Origin: Schistosoma haematobium
Taxonomy: Eukaryota; Platyhelminthes; Trematoda; Strigeidida; Schistosomatidae
DNA length: 64,000 nucleotides
Assembly: GCF_000699445.3 (NCBI RefSeq)
Contig: NC_067196.1
Coordinates: forward strand, 30,586,616 to 30,650,615
Direction: 5' to 3'
Under the pieces are notes generated by a model. It was not told where the DNA came from. It did not search any database and saw only the letters and a list, made by a program, of their open reading frames with translations. Below are positions 1-11,219 of the stretch, piece by piece. Positions within the stretch are counted from its first letter, which is position 1; every line of letters starts with the position of its first letter. Both the position numbers and the translations under genes were made by a program.

Positions 1-201
1 TCGTAGACAGTGTCCTAATTGTGTTGATTAATTTTCATAACCTAACCATTATTCAATTTGTATGTATTTCAGTTTACGTCATAGTTAAGAACGATCATCT
101 ACAATAATCTTTGTACCTACAATTATATAATTAAAAAATCATTTAGTTGTCAGTTAGGAAAACACATAAAGAATTTAAACGAATCCTTACAAAATCAATT
201 T

Positions 202-482
202 GACTAGACTATAATTTATGGACAAACCAATCAGATATAATGATAACGAGTCATAAATTTTGGCGCGAAATTCATTTATACATTTGGCTAAATAGGAATT
301 TTGCATTATAGTTGATGTCAGTTCGTGATGAAAACATTAAATCTAATTTTTAACATTAACCATCAACTGTAAACCATAATTCTAAATGCTTTATAATCCA
401 CATTTAGTCCCAATCAGTAGGTGTCCATTCTTAAGGTCACTTTAGCGTCGTCCAAGGGTTGTCTATAAATTATAGTTTCATC
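202..482. mobile_element. Merlin-type MITE, copy 1
   Basis: About 280 bp with terminal inverted repeats. The left end reads GACTAGACTATAATTTATGG and the right end is its degenerate complement (ATAAATTATAGTTTCATC). The interior matches the MITE at 21491-21779 along its length, including the 'gatgtcagttcgtgatga' block. The 8-bp flanks ATCAATTT and ATCAGTTC match at 6 of 8 positions and differ only by transitions, as expected of a decayed 8-bp target duplication. There is no coding capacity. The Merlin assignment rests on shared termini with the transposase-bearing element at 7103-7891. Confidence 0.75.
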
Positions 483-2730
483 ATCAGTTCTAGTCTAAAT
501 CGTTTGATGCTTCTTAGAGATGAGTTATATACGTTGGTATACACAAGTATTTAAAATTGTTAGTTAATGAATAGAGTAATATAGAACACTAACCGATACT
601 ATAAAAATTTTCTAAAATAATACTATTTAACATATTTCTCTTTCAGTTTAATGAAAGATGCAAACCTACGCATTCATATTGAAACTGTAATTTAATAAGT
701 TCTTTTTTCTATTAAAATACATTGAAAAAGATTTTACAGAGATTCAGTAAATTATTGGTTTTAGATGCACCTGATACCATTATAACTTATTACACAGTAA
801 ACCAGAATATGTTTGAAATAGCGTCTATGGAATGCTTTGTTAGTTAAAGCAGAGTATTCTAGAGTTTCTTCCCTTTAACCTCCTATCATCAACAAAATCT
901 TATGAATTATTATGGACAGCACTGAATTTCAACTAGATCAATAATATCAGATGACAGATCTTTTTTTGAACAACTGTACGTGTAAGTTAAATTGTTATGA
1001 CGAGAATGACCCTAAATAAGAAACGAATATATTTAATAGGCTAATTTTAACATTTTACAATATTAATAAATGAGTTTAATTTGAGACATCGTTCTAGTAT
1101 CACTCGCATCTATTTTCACACTGAAATTTTAAACAATGAATTGTGAACGTTTATTAGTGGCCCGATATTTTGACGTAAAATTAGATCGGACGATGTTATC
1201 GACGGTCTCACCACTTTAATTGTCCAATATCTAACTCCAGTCGGATTGTACAAATGATCGTTATTGAAATATACATTCTGACTATTCTCGTATATAATCA
1301 TCGACTTAAATCGCGTTAGTGAATAACATAACTAAATAAGTCAAATATGAGAATGAATTTTGAATACGTGTGTTTCATACAGTTGTTGATTTGAACAGAT
1401 AATCAGGGAGACGGAGCGAAGCAAGATGACGCGCAGTGAAGAAGGCGTGTGAGCCATCTCAATCTAAGCAAGGGTGGATCGATATTTCTAGTCACACGAA
1501 AATAAGTTACAGATATATGATCAGTGAGATAAGAAATGAAGACACATAAGCTTTCATGAAAACAGTCAAGGTTGATGAGAGAATAATTGACGAGGTCAAA
1601 ACTTGACTCAAGAAGAATTGATAAATTGGCCTCTCCAGAAGCAATAATAAGCTATGTGGGCTTAATATAGTAACCTGCACTACAGTTACATAACTTTGAT
1701 GTTTTAGAAAGACACGACACCAAAAGGGACTAATAACAATCACATGGGAAAATTGTGCAACACCGATGTCGAAAAAATTATTATACTACCAAAATTGGAT
1801 CAAATGATTACTTGGTTCACTAATGAAACAGTATTGTGTACTTGTGTTAGGTGATTGTAGAAAATCAACAATAATTACAATACTTCATTTTTATGCTATC
1901 ACGTGTCAAAAAAGTGTATCCACAGCAGGGGTCGAACTTATGTTTCCTATTGCGTTCGAACTTCACTCGTTATCACTGTCAGAGACTTTACCACTGATTT
2001 ATTCATAGTCAAATTTTTATAGTATTGGAATGTGTACATTGACAGGGCATTCAAGTGTAGCTGCTATTGTTTTCGATCGTCACATTATTATTAACACCAA
2101 GAACTAGACAGGAACATTAATTCGAGTTCGTTTGGAGCTGAAAAGCTAAAAAACTTCACAACTGATCTCTCCAGATAATTTCTGTTTGTGAAAACCTTTT
2201 TACTTTTGCCGAAGTATATTCACATCCGCCCAGTTCATAAAAACCAACCAGCACAATGTATAGTTCCATAACATCTTACCGACTGTCTTCCATTATTTGA
2301 GACAAAGAAACAATTTCGGTGTACATGTTTACGGCAACAAGTTCAATTTAAAGGATGCTGTAAGTTTCTTGTAGAAGAAATTTGTATGCACAAACAAGAA
2401 CTCATTTGTAAAGAAAAGTAATTTCAGGACATCAAAACAAACTACAAAATCTTAATAAGTCATTAATATAATTTATTGAATAATCATTTAGAGGTAACTC
2501 AAAATTGAATCAACTAACCTTAATTGTCCTTACATAAATTAAATTTGATTTGTATCACACTTCGTATAACATTAATGAAATAAATTGAAACTAATGTAGA
2601 AATATATAAAACTATCTAATTAGCAAAAATAATTTGATATTAAAAATCTAATTGAAAAACGAGATGTCATGAAGTTATGTGGTCAGAAACTGCATTTTAA
2701 CTGTTATAATGATTTTGATCAGCATTATAG
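483..2730. other. No gene recognised; AT-rich sequence
   Basis: No coding frame above background. Two patches stand out: a GC-richer stretch at about 1396-1470 containing GGAGCGAAGC, a motif that recurs after the LTR at 9.4 kb (CGAAGCGAAGC) and at 43.88 kb, and a weak tRNA-like remnant near 1915-2000. Neither can be assigned with confidence. Confidence 0.5.
1915..2000 (-). repeat. Possible tRNA-like SINE remnant
   Basis: On the minus strand there is an A-box-like CAGTGGTAAAGTCTCTGAC, then two B-box-like motifs, GTTCGAACGC and GTTCGACCCC. The order and spacing resemble a tRNA-derived pol III promoter, but there is no clover-leaf and no hammerhead follows. It differs from both hammerhead SINE families in this window. 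Confidence 0.3.
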
Positions 2731-2734
2731 CGTA

Positions 2735-2950
2735 TGTTAATTATGCTGAGTGATATAAGTAGTATGTAACAACAATCAGAAATGAAATGTCTGGCAGTAG
2801 AAAATTGAGTTGAAGAGGATAGAATACAAAACAGAGAACAATAGCAATGACAACAGAATTAGGTGAATCATGAAACATCTAAAGTGCAGTTGAAGAAAGA
2901 TGCGCAAATAATGGTTTTACTGTTCCGAATGTGTGAAATAACATCTTTTT
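2735..2950 (-). repeat. Dispersed repeat D, decayed copy
   Basis: Contains 'agtgatataagtagtat' and 'gaaatgtctggcagtagaaaa', matching the 3' part of the repeat seen clearly at 19141-19415 (plus), 21060-21330 (minus), 11220-11405 (minus) and 44458-44725 (plus). No coding capacity. Class unknown. Confidence 0.5.
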
Positions 2951-3442
2951 AAACATATAAAATGACTAATTATGTGTACTATTTGATAGCGTGGTTCGAG
3001 ATTTGCTATTTTCAGGTCTTCAGGTTACTAATGAGTTGCAGTTGACTCAGAAAACGCTTTCAAACAATTGAAACAGTAATAACCTTAACAAATATTTCTG
3101 AAATATGGCTTAAACGTCTGAATGACTAACTGTGATACCGACAATAAGATAAAAATATTAAAAGAAACCACAGTTTGATCACTTTTGAATATTTACACAT
3201 TGTTCTATTTTAAATATCTACCAAAATACGATAATGCCATAAAAAAAGACATATAATTTAAGAACTAACTAACTACTACATGAAATCAAGCAATCAGCTT
3301 ACCAACTTTACTTATCTGAATATATAAACTTGTATAGCGAGTAACGTTCGAAATAATGATCAAATGGAAATTAAGTTGATTCTAATAATGAATGGATCAG
3401 ACAAAATGACATTTTAGAAAGTGTTTCTCCATTAAAAAGAAT
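2951..3442. other. No feature recognised
   Basis: AT-rich sequence between repeat D and the first hammerhead SINE; no open frame, RNA gene or repeat seen. Confidence 0.5.
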
Positions 3443-3455
3443 CAATGTTTTTTTC

Positions 3456-3630
3456 AATAGTTGAGATCATGTGTCATTCGAGGCTAAACCACCATGAAAA
3501 ATCTAAAACTACTGGACAACCAATGTGTCCTACTGTGGGATTCCTCAGCAGTGTGCACCCACGATCCTGACTCATGATCTCAACTATTAAAATTACTAAT
3601 AATATCTACAAAAACCCTTCTGATACCAAC
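3456..3630 (-). mobile_element. Hammerhead SINE, short fold-back copy
   Basis: A 175-bp element flanked by an exact 13-bp target duplication, CAATGTTTTTTTC, at 3443-3455 and 3631-3643. It starts with the antisense arm (TAGTTGAGATCATG), runs through an antisense hammerhead remnant at about 3511-3560, lacks the tRNA-like part, and closes with the sense arm (CTCATGATCTCAACTA) and the family tail ending CCCTTCTGAT. The GAAA of the ribozyme is mutated, so it should be inactive. Confidence 0.8.
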
Positions 3631-3643
3631 CAATGTTTTTTTC

Positions 3644-4141
3644 TGATAGTCTCCATGATTCATTTAATCCAAGTTAAGTTAATCGAATTCATTACCCAAG
3701 AATGTTTCTGAATTTGTAACGCCAATTATATATATAACCCATATTTCTCGTGTAGATAATGAGCACATTGTGTTCAGGAATAATTGGTATCATAAAACTT
3801 TGGTTTTTGACCTGGTTAATAACTGAAAATATATTCATTAAATAAATTGAATATTTCAACAAGATTGTTTTTTTCATATTATGAAAACAATTTACTTTTA
3901 ATGGTTATGTAAATGAATTTTTGACAATTCCCAACCTGAATAAAGATAATTCTGTGTAAGGAATATAGATAGGGATATAGATAGCCTTTAACTGAAAACA
4001 AATTTATCATTAAAATGATTATTTTTTCAATCTGAAATTAAATAACAAATCAATGTGATTGCTTATTTTTCTTCTTTTGTAAATATGGATGAATCAATTT
4101 ATGCTAAGTCGTTATATGTTTCTTTAAATTCATTTTTAATG
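3644..4141. other. No feature recognised
   Basis: AT-rich spacer between two SINE insertions; a chance 61-codon minus frame at 3692-3877 shows no domain or compositional signal. Confidence 0.5.
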
Positions 4142-4154
4142 AAGTCATCCTTTT

Positions 4155-4656
4155 TTATTGAGATCGTGAACCGATTGATGTTCGACCATCATTGAAAACC
4201 TGTAAGTATTGGACTGCCATATCGTTCTATTGTGAAATTCATCAGTAGTGCGAAACCACGATGTCGCTTGCGGGATTCGAACCCGGGGCCTTTGATGTCA
4301 CGCGCGAACGCTTAACCTCTAAATCCTTGAGCCGGCACCTAATGATGTTAATTTCTAACTTCCATGGATCAACGAATGGCTGCGCAATCATTTATCCATT
4401 TTTTGAGGTAGATACCTGTCTCTACCCGACATGGATTAGCTCCACTGGTCACGGCTTTTTACTAGAACTCCAAGAATTATTTCAAGAAGACCCTGGTTTC
4501 GAATCTCATGTGCGGGATCGTGGATTTGGACTCTGAAAAGTTCCATAATAGGACGAAACGGCAGTCCAGTGCTTCCAAGTTTTCAATGATGGTCGAACAT
4601 CAATAGGTTCATGATCTCAATCAAAAACTTCATAATCTCCACAACCCCATACTGAC
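4155..4656. mobile_element. Composite hammerhead SINE with outward ribozymes
   Basis: A 502-bp unit bounded by an exact 13-bp direct repeat, AAGTCATCCTTTT (4142-4154 and 4657-4669). Left to right it holds an antisense arm, an antisense hammerhead remnant (about 4205-4258), an antisense tRNA-like promoter with complemented B box GGATTCGAACCC (about 4274-4285), a unique middle, a second sense B-box-like GGTTTCGAATC, a sense hammerhead (about 4510-4560: CTGAAAA, GGAC, GAAACGGCAGTC) and a sense arm ending in 'ctccacaaccccatactga'. The target duplication shows that the whole inverted structure inserted as one piece. Both ribozyme cores carry inactivating changes. Confidence 0.85.
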
Positions 4657-4669
4657 AAGTCATCCTTTT

Positions 4670-5040
4670 CAAATATATATCGTCAAATATGTAGACAGTT
4701 TAGATTATTACTTAAAATGATATCAAGGATTTTAATAAACTTTATCAACTTACCAAGTTTATATGCTAGTACAAAATGATGAATTAAAAATTTTAATTTA
4801 AAATCTTCCAAAAATCTGTAGCCTATCTATTCAGATCTTTTCAATGATGAGAATCAGTGAAATTCTGATCATAATTTTTTCATATTAATAACATTTTATA
4901 ATCATATTGAAGTAAGTAAATAAAAGATTGAAAACTGCTATCCAGATCTATATCGACAGTTTATCTTTCTAATTAGTAATTATCAGTAAACGTTAAGCTT
5001 TTATTATGTTATAAAGCTATGAGCACTTTTAGAAAGAAAA
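4670..5040. other. No feature recognised
   Basis: AT-rich spacer; nothing recognised. Confidence 0.5.
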
Positions 5041-5059
5041 TCGCATAAGCCAATATAGA

Positions 5060-5160
5060 TTTATAAGAAAAGATAGATATTGACTAGCAGTGAAATCCAA
5101 AGCGCGTGTTTCGTCGTATTTGAGACTCGTCAGCTAGATATACCTACATCCCAGATTTAA
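5060..5160 (-). repeat. Sm-alpha hammerhead remnant
   Basis: The minus strand shows the Sm-alpha hammerhead order: CTAG, then CTGACGA, a short stem II closed by GTC...GAC, GAAA, then ACGCGC and TTGGATTTCACTGCTA. The GTC cleavage triplet is lost, so the copy should be inactive. The outer tail is eroded. Confidence 0.75.
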
Positions 5161-5247
5161 TTGTTTTCATTCAATAATACATACATAAATCAATTGCTAC
5201 AAGTTAATTATAAGTTTATGCATTATTCCTAGTATAAAGTAGCTATG

Positions 5248-5620
5248 GTGGAGAAGATTTGTAGCTCAGGTCGATGATTTTGATGGAGTTTTATTCTCTG
5301 AGCTGGGTCAATCGGCAATCAATAGGCACATTGAAATCGATCCAATTTATCGACCAATCAGGAAAATTATGCACAAATATAGGACCAAAAATCAAATCAA
5401 TGGGAGACACAACCAAAGCAAAGAAGTAAACAATGACAAATTTAAGGTTAATAAGAACCAATCAACGTCGAGGTGTACAGAACAAGCTATGAAACGCATA
5501 TGGAGAAGTTCGAACACTTCGCTTCTATCTGAAATTTGTGCTGACGATGTCGTTCAGAAGAACGATAAAAGCTCCACGACCAAACCATCCAGCTCAGAGA
5601 ACAAAACTCCATTAAAATAA
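5248..5620 (+). repeat. Repeat E, fold-back element with coding-like frame
   Basis: An open frame runs from about 5250 to the TAA at 5618-5620 (about 123 codons), with an internal ATG at 5369. The product is hydrophilic and basic to acidic, rich in S, K and N, with no recognised domain. The ends are inverted: the DNA encoding FDGVLFSEL near the start is the complement of the DNA encoding SSSENKTPL at the end. A diverged copy lies at 63490-63865 in the opposite orientation, with its frame broken. I read it as a mobile or fold-back repeat rather than a host gene. The class is unknown. Confidence 0.5.
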
Positions 5621-5889
5621 ACTAGCTATAACTGAACATTTTCCCTATATTGTATAAATGTTATAGATTTAAAAAAGTGTACTAATACATTGTGTGATTA
5701 TTTACACAAAATACATTCTTGATTTATTCATTTAATTTCCTACTAACAACCATGCAACAAATACAATTTATATTACATAATTCTCCTTTTGAAGAACTAA
5801 ATTAATAGTTAACTTTAATGCTTCTTTGTATTTACTAATCAGATCTAAAATAAGTGAGAGCAAAAATACTCACTACTATCAAATACATA

Positions 5890-6098
5890 TAAAAATTATA
5901 GGTATCATTACCAAGGTTTGATTTAATAATTTCGAATAAATTGAGCATTGGGTAGATTGTTATAAATAAATAGTATATTTGTAATATCCCAATGAGTAGA
6001 AAAATTAGATTTTCTCTGAAGAAGTGACTTACACTAAGCTACGAAACGTCAGAAAACCTAATTTTTCTACTCATTGGGATATTACAAATATACTATTT
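5890..6098. repeat. Hairpin repeat C with near-perfect 48-bp arms
   Basis: A 78-bp leader (about 5890-5967) shared with the copy at 18010-18087 precedes a fold-back. The arms at 5968-6015 and 6051-6098 are complementary at 47 of 48 positions. The 35-nt apex (6016-6050) has the order of a hammerhead catalytic core. The arms would form an extremely long helix I. A terminal repeat of a Penelope-like element is one candidate identity, because those repeats are known to carry hammerheads, but this is inference. Confidence 0.75.
6010..6056 (+). ncRNA. Hammerhead-like core at hairpin apex
   Basis: In order: helix I strand TTTTCT, core CTGAAGA, one extra A, stem II GTGACTTA / loop CAC / TAAGCTAC (7 of 8 pairs, counting one G-U), GAAA, C-G-T-C giving a palindromic ACGT helix III with a GTC cleavage triplet, and AGAAAA closing helix I. 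The second copy at 18124-18170 keeps stem II pairing with a different sequence. The extra A after CTGAAGA departs from the consensus, so activity is uncertain. Confidence 0.6.
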
Positions 6099-6240
6099 TG
6101 TTTATATATATAAGCTGTTGAGATCTTTAATTCATTTGTATTCAAATAAAATATTAATAAACTTTCTAAGAATTAAATTACTTAATTGGGATATTTTTTT
6201 AATGAATATTATCTACTGTAAATACTTTCTATACACAAAG

Positions 6241-6480
6241 CACTAATAGTAATAATAATAATAATAATTGTAGTAATAGTATTAGTAGTAATTTGTTTCT
6301 ACATATTCGTAGAAAGAGAGAGAAAACAAAAAAGTACTAGAAAATGTAGTTAAAAGTCAATTTGAATACCACAACAGGAAATGCTCACTAATTTTTTTTA
6401 AAATAATTTTAATGAGTACTTTACTATTATTATTAAATTTCTACCGTCTAATAATAATAATGATAATAATAAATAACCGA
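6241..6480. repeat. TAA/TAG trinucleotide-rich microsatellite zone
   Basis: Imperfect (TAA)n and (TAG)n at about 6246-6292 and (AATAAT)n at about 6447-6474, separated by a GA-rich patch (GAAAGAGAGAGAAAAC). Simple sequence only. Confidence 0.8.
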
Positions 6481-7102
6481 CTTTAATAAAAATATATACA
6501 GCTATCTAATTATTTATTGAATAATTCTATATATGATAGAATAGGAAATTGTTATTCTTTGTAAATAGATATGAATGAATGAATACACAAATGATAAAAC
6601 AGGGTATGTATTCCATTTTAAATAAATTAACATATTTTACTGCATGAATGATTTCCTCATTATATCATACACATTAGTTTATATGAAAAGAAGAGAGAAA
6701 AAAAAGACATTTGATAATTCAACTAAGCAAAACAGTAATAATATGACATAATCACTCGACTAATATTAAATTGTAAAAGTACATATTATAAAATTTATTC
6801 TTTCAAATTGTATTGTTTTGTAATATTAAGTGTTTAATATTAGCAATGATTTATTAAATATTGTAAAGTTATTCAATTTATATGAATGAGGAATATTCTT
6901 CTCAATAATTTCTCATCAATTATATTGATAGATGTTCTAAGAATTTGTGCATTCGGGCTCGTGAACACCTCTCAGTGGGGTTCAGAAAAGGTGTAGTTAA
7001 AACAGTTAATAGCTTCGTTTTAACCCATTTGATTGAGAATCGATCACAATAACGTCTGTGTATACACTCTCTGTCTTCCCTTAAACTATGAGATTAAAAT
7101 CG

Positions 7103-7891
7103 AGCGAGACTCTAATTTATGGACGAACCTTGAACGAATCTTAAGTGATCTTGAGAATATTAGTCAATCAACAAACAGTCAGTATAGAGTAAAAATATAT
7201 TATACTAAACCAAGGAAATATAGTGGATACACTTCTTATACGTGGTTTAAAAGCTTGTGAAGGTTAGAAAGAGGTTCATAGGTTCTAAAACCGTAATGCT
7301 TGCAGTAAAGGAAATCATTCATTCGGCTACAGAATAGTCGGCCTCTTGAGCCATGATAAAGTATTAAAAACTCTTTCACCCTCGACCACATAGCTTCAAT
7401 ATTGTTTATTTGCACTCCGGTTGTTGAGTGCACAAAATGCTACTTGTGGATAACGACACGATCACATAACCAAGCCTATGTAGGAGTCTGTACGCTCTCC
7501 AAACATCCTTATATATTGTAGTACCTGACTTCAGCCAGTGTTATTGGTGCTTTTATTATCCAGTTCACAATAATTGTCGTAATTTGCCTAAGAAATTATA
7601 TATGGTGTTTCCATCACGAACTGACATCAGCTATAATGCCAGAGATCTATTTAGCCAAATGGATGGAAGGCTTTCGTGCTCGAATCCGAGATCTTTTATT
7701 TTATACCTGATTCATTCGTCCATAAATTAAAGTCTCGCCGTTTTGTTTTTTATAGCCGCTCAATCATCACGTTTTGTACAAAATTCCTTGTGAACCCACC
7801 GTGCGTTAGCATTAGGCACTGAAGTTGGCGCCGTAACCCTGAAATCTTTCAAACACCTCTAACTGGCTCGTCCATAAATTAGAGTCTCGCC
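7103..7891 (-). mobile_element. Merlin DNA transposon, degenerate, with nested terminus
   Basis: A 789-bp element with inverted ends: left AGCGAGACTCTAATTTATGG and right the complement of GGCGAGACTCTAATTTATGG. It is flanked by an exact 8-bp duplication TAAAATCG (7095-7102 and 7892-7899). Eight to nine bp duplications are typical of the Merlin superfamily (IS1016/ISXO2-like). The interior encodes a broken transposase on the minus strand. A second, inward terminus sits at 7714-7739; from it to about 7604 the sequence matches the start of the MITEs at 202 and 21491 (antisense). This suggests nesting or duplication of the end. Confidence 0.85.
7236..7560 (-). pseudogene. Merlin/IS1016-like transposase remnant
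   Basis: Encodes the C-terminal half of a DDE transposase. An upstream block reads SGTTIYKDVWRAYRLLHRLG, with an aspartate (codon near 7505) in the usual second-acidic position. After a frameshift and an in-frame stop comes TTGVQINNIEAMWSRVKEF, whose NNIE supplies the third acidic residue (about 7396), then a segment ending YCKHYGFRT. The H-T/N-N-x-E context followed by W-x-x-x-K is typical of the Merlin and IS1595 catalytic domain. The N-terminal part and first aspartate are missing, so the copy cannot be functional. Confidence 0.75.
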
Positions 7892-7914
7892 TAAAATCGC
7901 TTCATATCTTTCTA

Positions 7915-8105
7915 CGAACTAATTCCTTCTTCCTGTACTATGTCCTTATATACAATCTTTCTTCTATATATTACCACCACTGAAATTATTACTTTTATGA
8001 ATCCGGTGTTCATCTTGTTGTGCTAATGAGGTATGTCAACTTGGACCGATGCACATATGCGCCTGGTCCTACGTTGTAGCTGACTGACTAATTTAACTGA
8101 GACGG
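7915..8105 (+). mobile_element. RTE-like LINE 3'-end fragment
   Basis: Ends 'ctacgttgtagctgactgactaa' and contains 'gtgctaatgaggtatgtcaacttgg'. On the opposite strand these match the 3' untranslated region at 41015-41165 and the fragment at 62295-62450. No coding part is left. It begins just after the Merlin target duplication. Confidence 0.6.
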
Positions 8106-9042
8106 AACATACAGCCAACATGGAGCAATTGTTTGCAATAATATATCATGTTAACAGCAGTCTACCTAATTTTGTCAGACTGAGAATCTTGCAGATGGTT
8201 TAAGCAATTGCTATTTGGATCAAAAAGCCAGAACTTTGCATTCAAAAGAAATGTGTTCAGCCGCTTCTTTTACCCTGACCAACTTCGGGACCAACTAGTT
8301 AATAATTAGTTTTATAATATGGAGACGTACTTTGATTAATATTCATTTTTATTTCCCAAACTTATCCTATCATTTTTATCTTTATCATTGTTATTATTGA
8401 ACTTGATAAACTTTTTGAGAAATTTATTCAGCATCCATCCCCATCTACTATATCTGACCTAGTTCATATTATTCTATATATTACGCAATTTCTGGTTTGT
8501 AATTATATTATTCTCTCTCTCACTCCATGTTGATCATATTTATTCTGATTATTTATCGCACAATTTCATTTCACTTATAAACTGATTCAAGTTAACACTT
8601 TATATTAAACAGCCCCAAGATTAACCATCTGAATTGATTTTATGTAACAAACAACAATTCTTGATTCATATATTACAATTTCCAAATGATATACTCTGCC
8701 TTAAATCTGACCAATTTTATGGATTATTAATTTAGATTTATAATTGTAGAACCTGATGAGAAATTATTGAAAAGAATATTCTTCGTTCATACAATTGTGT
8801 TTTAATATAATGGGAATTTTTCAGCGATTATTCTAATTAGTTTTAAATTTGAAATAAGCCATTGTTTTTATTGTTTATGTTGTGCTGAGAGCAATCTTTT
8901 TAGATAATAAGAGGTAAATGGTGTTACAGCAACTAGTCTATAATCAATTTTGATTACGGTTAATTTTGATTAAAACATTTTCATTAACTTACTTAATAGA
9001 CAATGTTATTTGCATGGTAACAATTCGCATATCTCTTTGTAT
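8106..9042. other. No feature recognised
   Basis: AT-rich spacer. No coding frame, RNA gene or family repeat seen. Confidence 0.5.
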
Positions 9043-9361
9043 TGTTATGATCACTAGATCACATGATTGACTCTAGCTAAAATGTTGATTGCTTAAATAT
9101 CACTTCATGATTTCATCCTCCTCCAAATGTATATATGTACTCAAATGCTATTATTAGCTTTTGCTTTACCTTGCTGTGTCTTTATGCAAATCGACTATAA
9201 AAGTGTCTATGTAATTGCTTGCATATACTTATTCGCCTCTCCGCTTCAAATACGCTCGATGTGTTTATAGCTTTGTAATCTGCGCTATCCGCTGATAAAC
9301 TGAAGTTGCCGTTTCTCTTTGCATTCTGATTTCAAACACTTTTGAGTTTTATATAATAACA
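9043..9361 (+). mobile_element. Candidate LTR (319 bp) with TATA box
   Basis: Begins TGTTAT and ends ATAACA, a perfect 6-bp terminal inverted repeat of the kind that bounds LTRs. A TATAAAA box lies at 9196-9202, about midway, with GC-richer sequence downstream as in an R-U5 region. The 5-bp flanks (TGTAT and GTTAA) do not match, and the sequence after it (GTTAAGAGGGTGATTGG, then CGAAGCGAAGC) may be the start of an internal region. This would then be the 5' LTR of a truncated element rather than a solo LTR. The orientation follows the TATA box. Confidence 0.55.
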
Positions 9362-11215
9362 GTTAAGAGGGTGATTGGTTAACGAAGCGAAGCCATTACA
9401 GTTCATTAATTGAATGAATCAGCTCACAGTCTACTTTACAAATTTAATATTTAATGCAATTAGTTCTACTATCAAATGATGATATTAGCAAATTGCTGTT
9501 CCTAATGGAAAATAATTCGTATTAATGAAATTTTCAAAAGATATAAAATATACATTTTTTCTTGTTCTGTTTGTTTACATTCATTCATACCATGAAGCAG
9601 TACATAACGACGACGGTTAAGTAAAACATATCACTAAACTGTTAAAATATGGAATTCATTTGAGAACAGTACTTTATGCATGTGTTAGAGGCATAAAGTT
9701 GATTGCATCCTTGACTTCCTTAGTTTATTTTTTCAAATGCTTTTTATTTCCGAAGGAAAATCAACATGAAAATATATTCATAACTTTAGTAAATATGAAC
9801 ATGTAGTGAATGATTTGCAGTGAGAATAAGAACTTATAACAAAAATGTAAATGAAGGACCAACGAATCAATGTATGAAGTTGGTTACCGAATATATCACA
9901 GTTTTGATAACAATATCTTCACATGTGTATATTCATTATCATTCACACCGTGAACTTTTTCATATCATACTAACCCATCTATCCTTACTTCACAAAATCA
10001 TCATCTGAATATGATTGGATACGCTTTCAGTGTAGATTTATTTTATTAGCTTTATTTATTCTTTGATAATTTTGACTTTAATTATTACTTTGAAGAAGTT
10101 CCAATCAGTTTACCGAATGAAGCGTTTGAATTATTTATAGTTTCCATCATTGAGCCTATTTCAATAGAAATTTTTACGTACGATATCTCTTATATACTCC
10201 TTACCCAATTTCTGTCAGACTATTTTTTTGGAAAAGAAATTGACAAATATTTATATTATTGAAGTTTAGATATTATACTTACATGTTACAGCAGTCAATA
10301 CCTTTGTCTACAGTCTATTTTAATATTTTTCAGCTCGTTTTCCACCATAAAATCAAACAAAGAAAACTTTAAGTTTTAAGTGAAGCGTATATTTATTTCT
10401 GCTTAAAGAAAATCATAAACAAATCCAACAAACTTATTTGTATAAGTAGTATAAATAAGTAGTTATTATGGTATTTAATTAGCTACTCAAAAGTATTTTT
10501 TAAGACTACTAGGCCTGATTCATTTTTTCTTACGATCGACTTCATCTAAATCTACGTACAAATGATCATTCATCAAAGAGTAGCCTTGAATAAATGTATT
10601 ATCACCAAAATATTTTGTAAACCTTGCGTGATTCGAAAATTCTTAAAATAGCCAGATTAAACTCATTGATATAGTTAGTAACTTTGACCAATATATAAAT
10701 ACGTAAATCATAGAAAATTGTAATTAGAAAAGTTGATGACAGGAAATACAGTTAACAGAAGAAAGATTAAACAGATACTCAGGATAGTATATTTCAATTT
10801 CTTCTGTATAATCAAAATATAAACTGAGAAAGTTATAACTAGTTTCCTGTTTATGTAATAAGTAAATTTATTAGAATAAGAGGTGAAAATATTTATAAAA
10901 TTTATCTTACAAGCAAGATCCGTTGTTTTCGATAAACTCAAAGAGTGTCTTTAAAGTAATTCATTAACTTCAAAAGGTTAACGGTACACTGATTTTGTTA
11001 GCAAGTATTAACATCCAATACTCCATGTCAGAATAAATATACTAGATACTAAATAATCGTTCGTCTCCCGTTAAGTCAAACTAATGGAAATATTTTTTTT
11101 CATAATAAACTATGTATATAAACACCGATATATTCGTTGAACTATTATTTATAATAGCTATAATAATAATACTAAAAATAATCCTTGGACAAGGCAGCAA
11201 TTTAAAGAAAGTATA
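9362..11215. other. No gene recognised
   Basis: AT-rich sequence with chance frames only (for example 9820-10008 and 10708-10941, biased to I, L, Y, S and K codons as expected of AT-rich DNA). No repeats assigned. Confidence 0.5.
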
Positions 11216-11219
11216 ATGA

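Noticed and set aside
5369..5620. 83-codon plus frame as a small host gene
   Set aside because: The frame lies inside a fold-back repeat with a second, broken copy at 63.5 kb; no domain or conservation signal.
5240..5630. TAGCTAT on both sides of repeat E as a target duplication
   Set aside because: The right-hand match falls within the degenerate inverted terminus itself, so it is not an independent flank.
7740..7747. Right border of the Merlin element at the inner terminus (7739)
   Set aside because: Flank GTTTTGTT does not match TAAAATCG; the outer terminus at 7891 gives an exact match.
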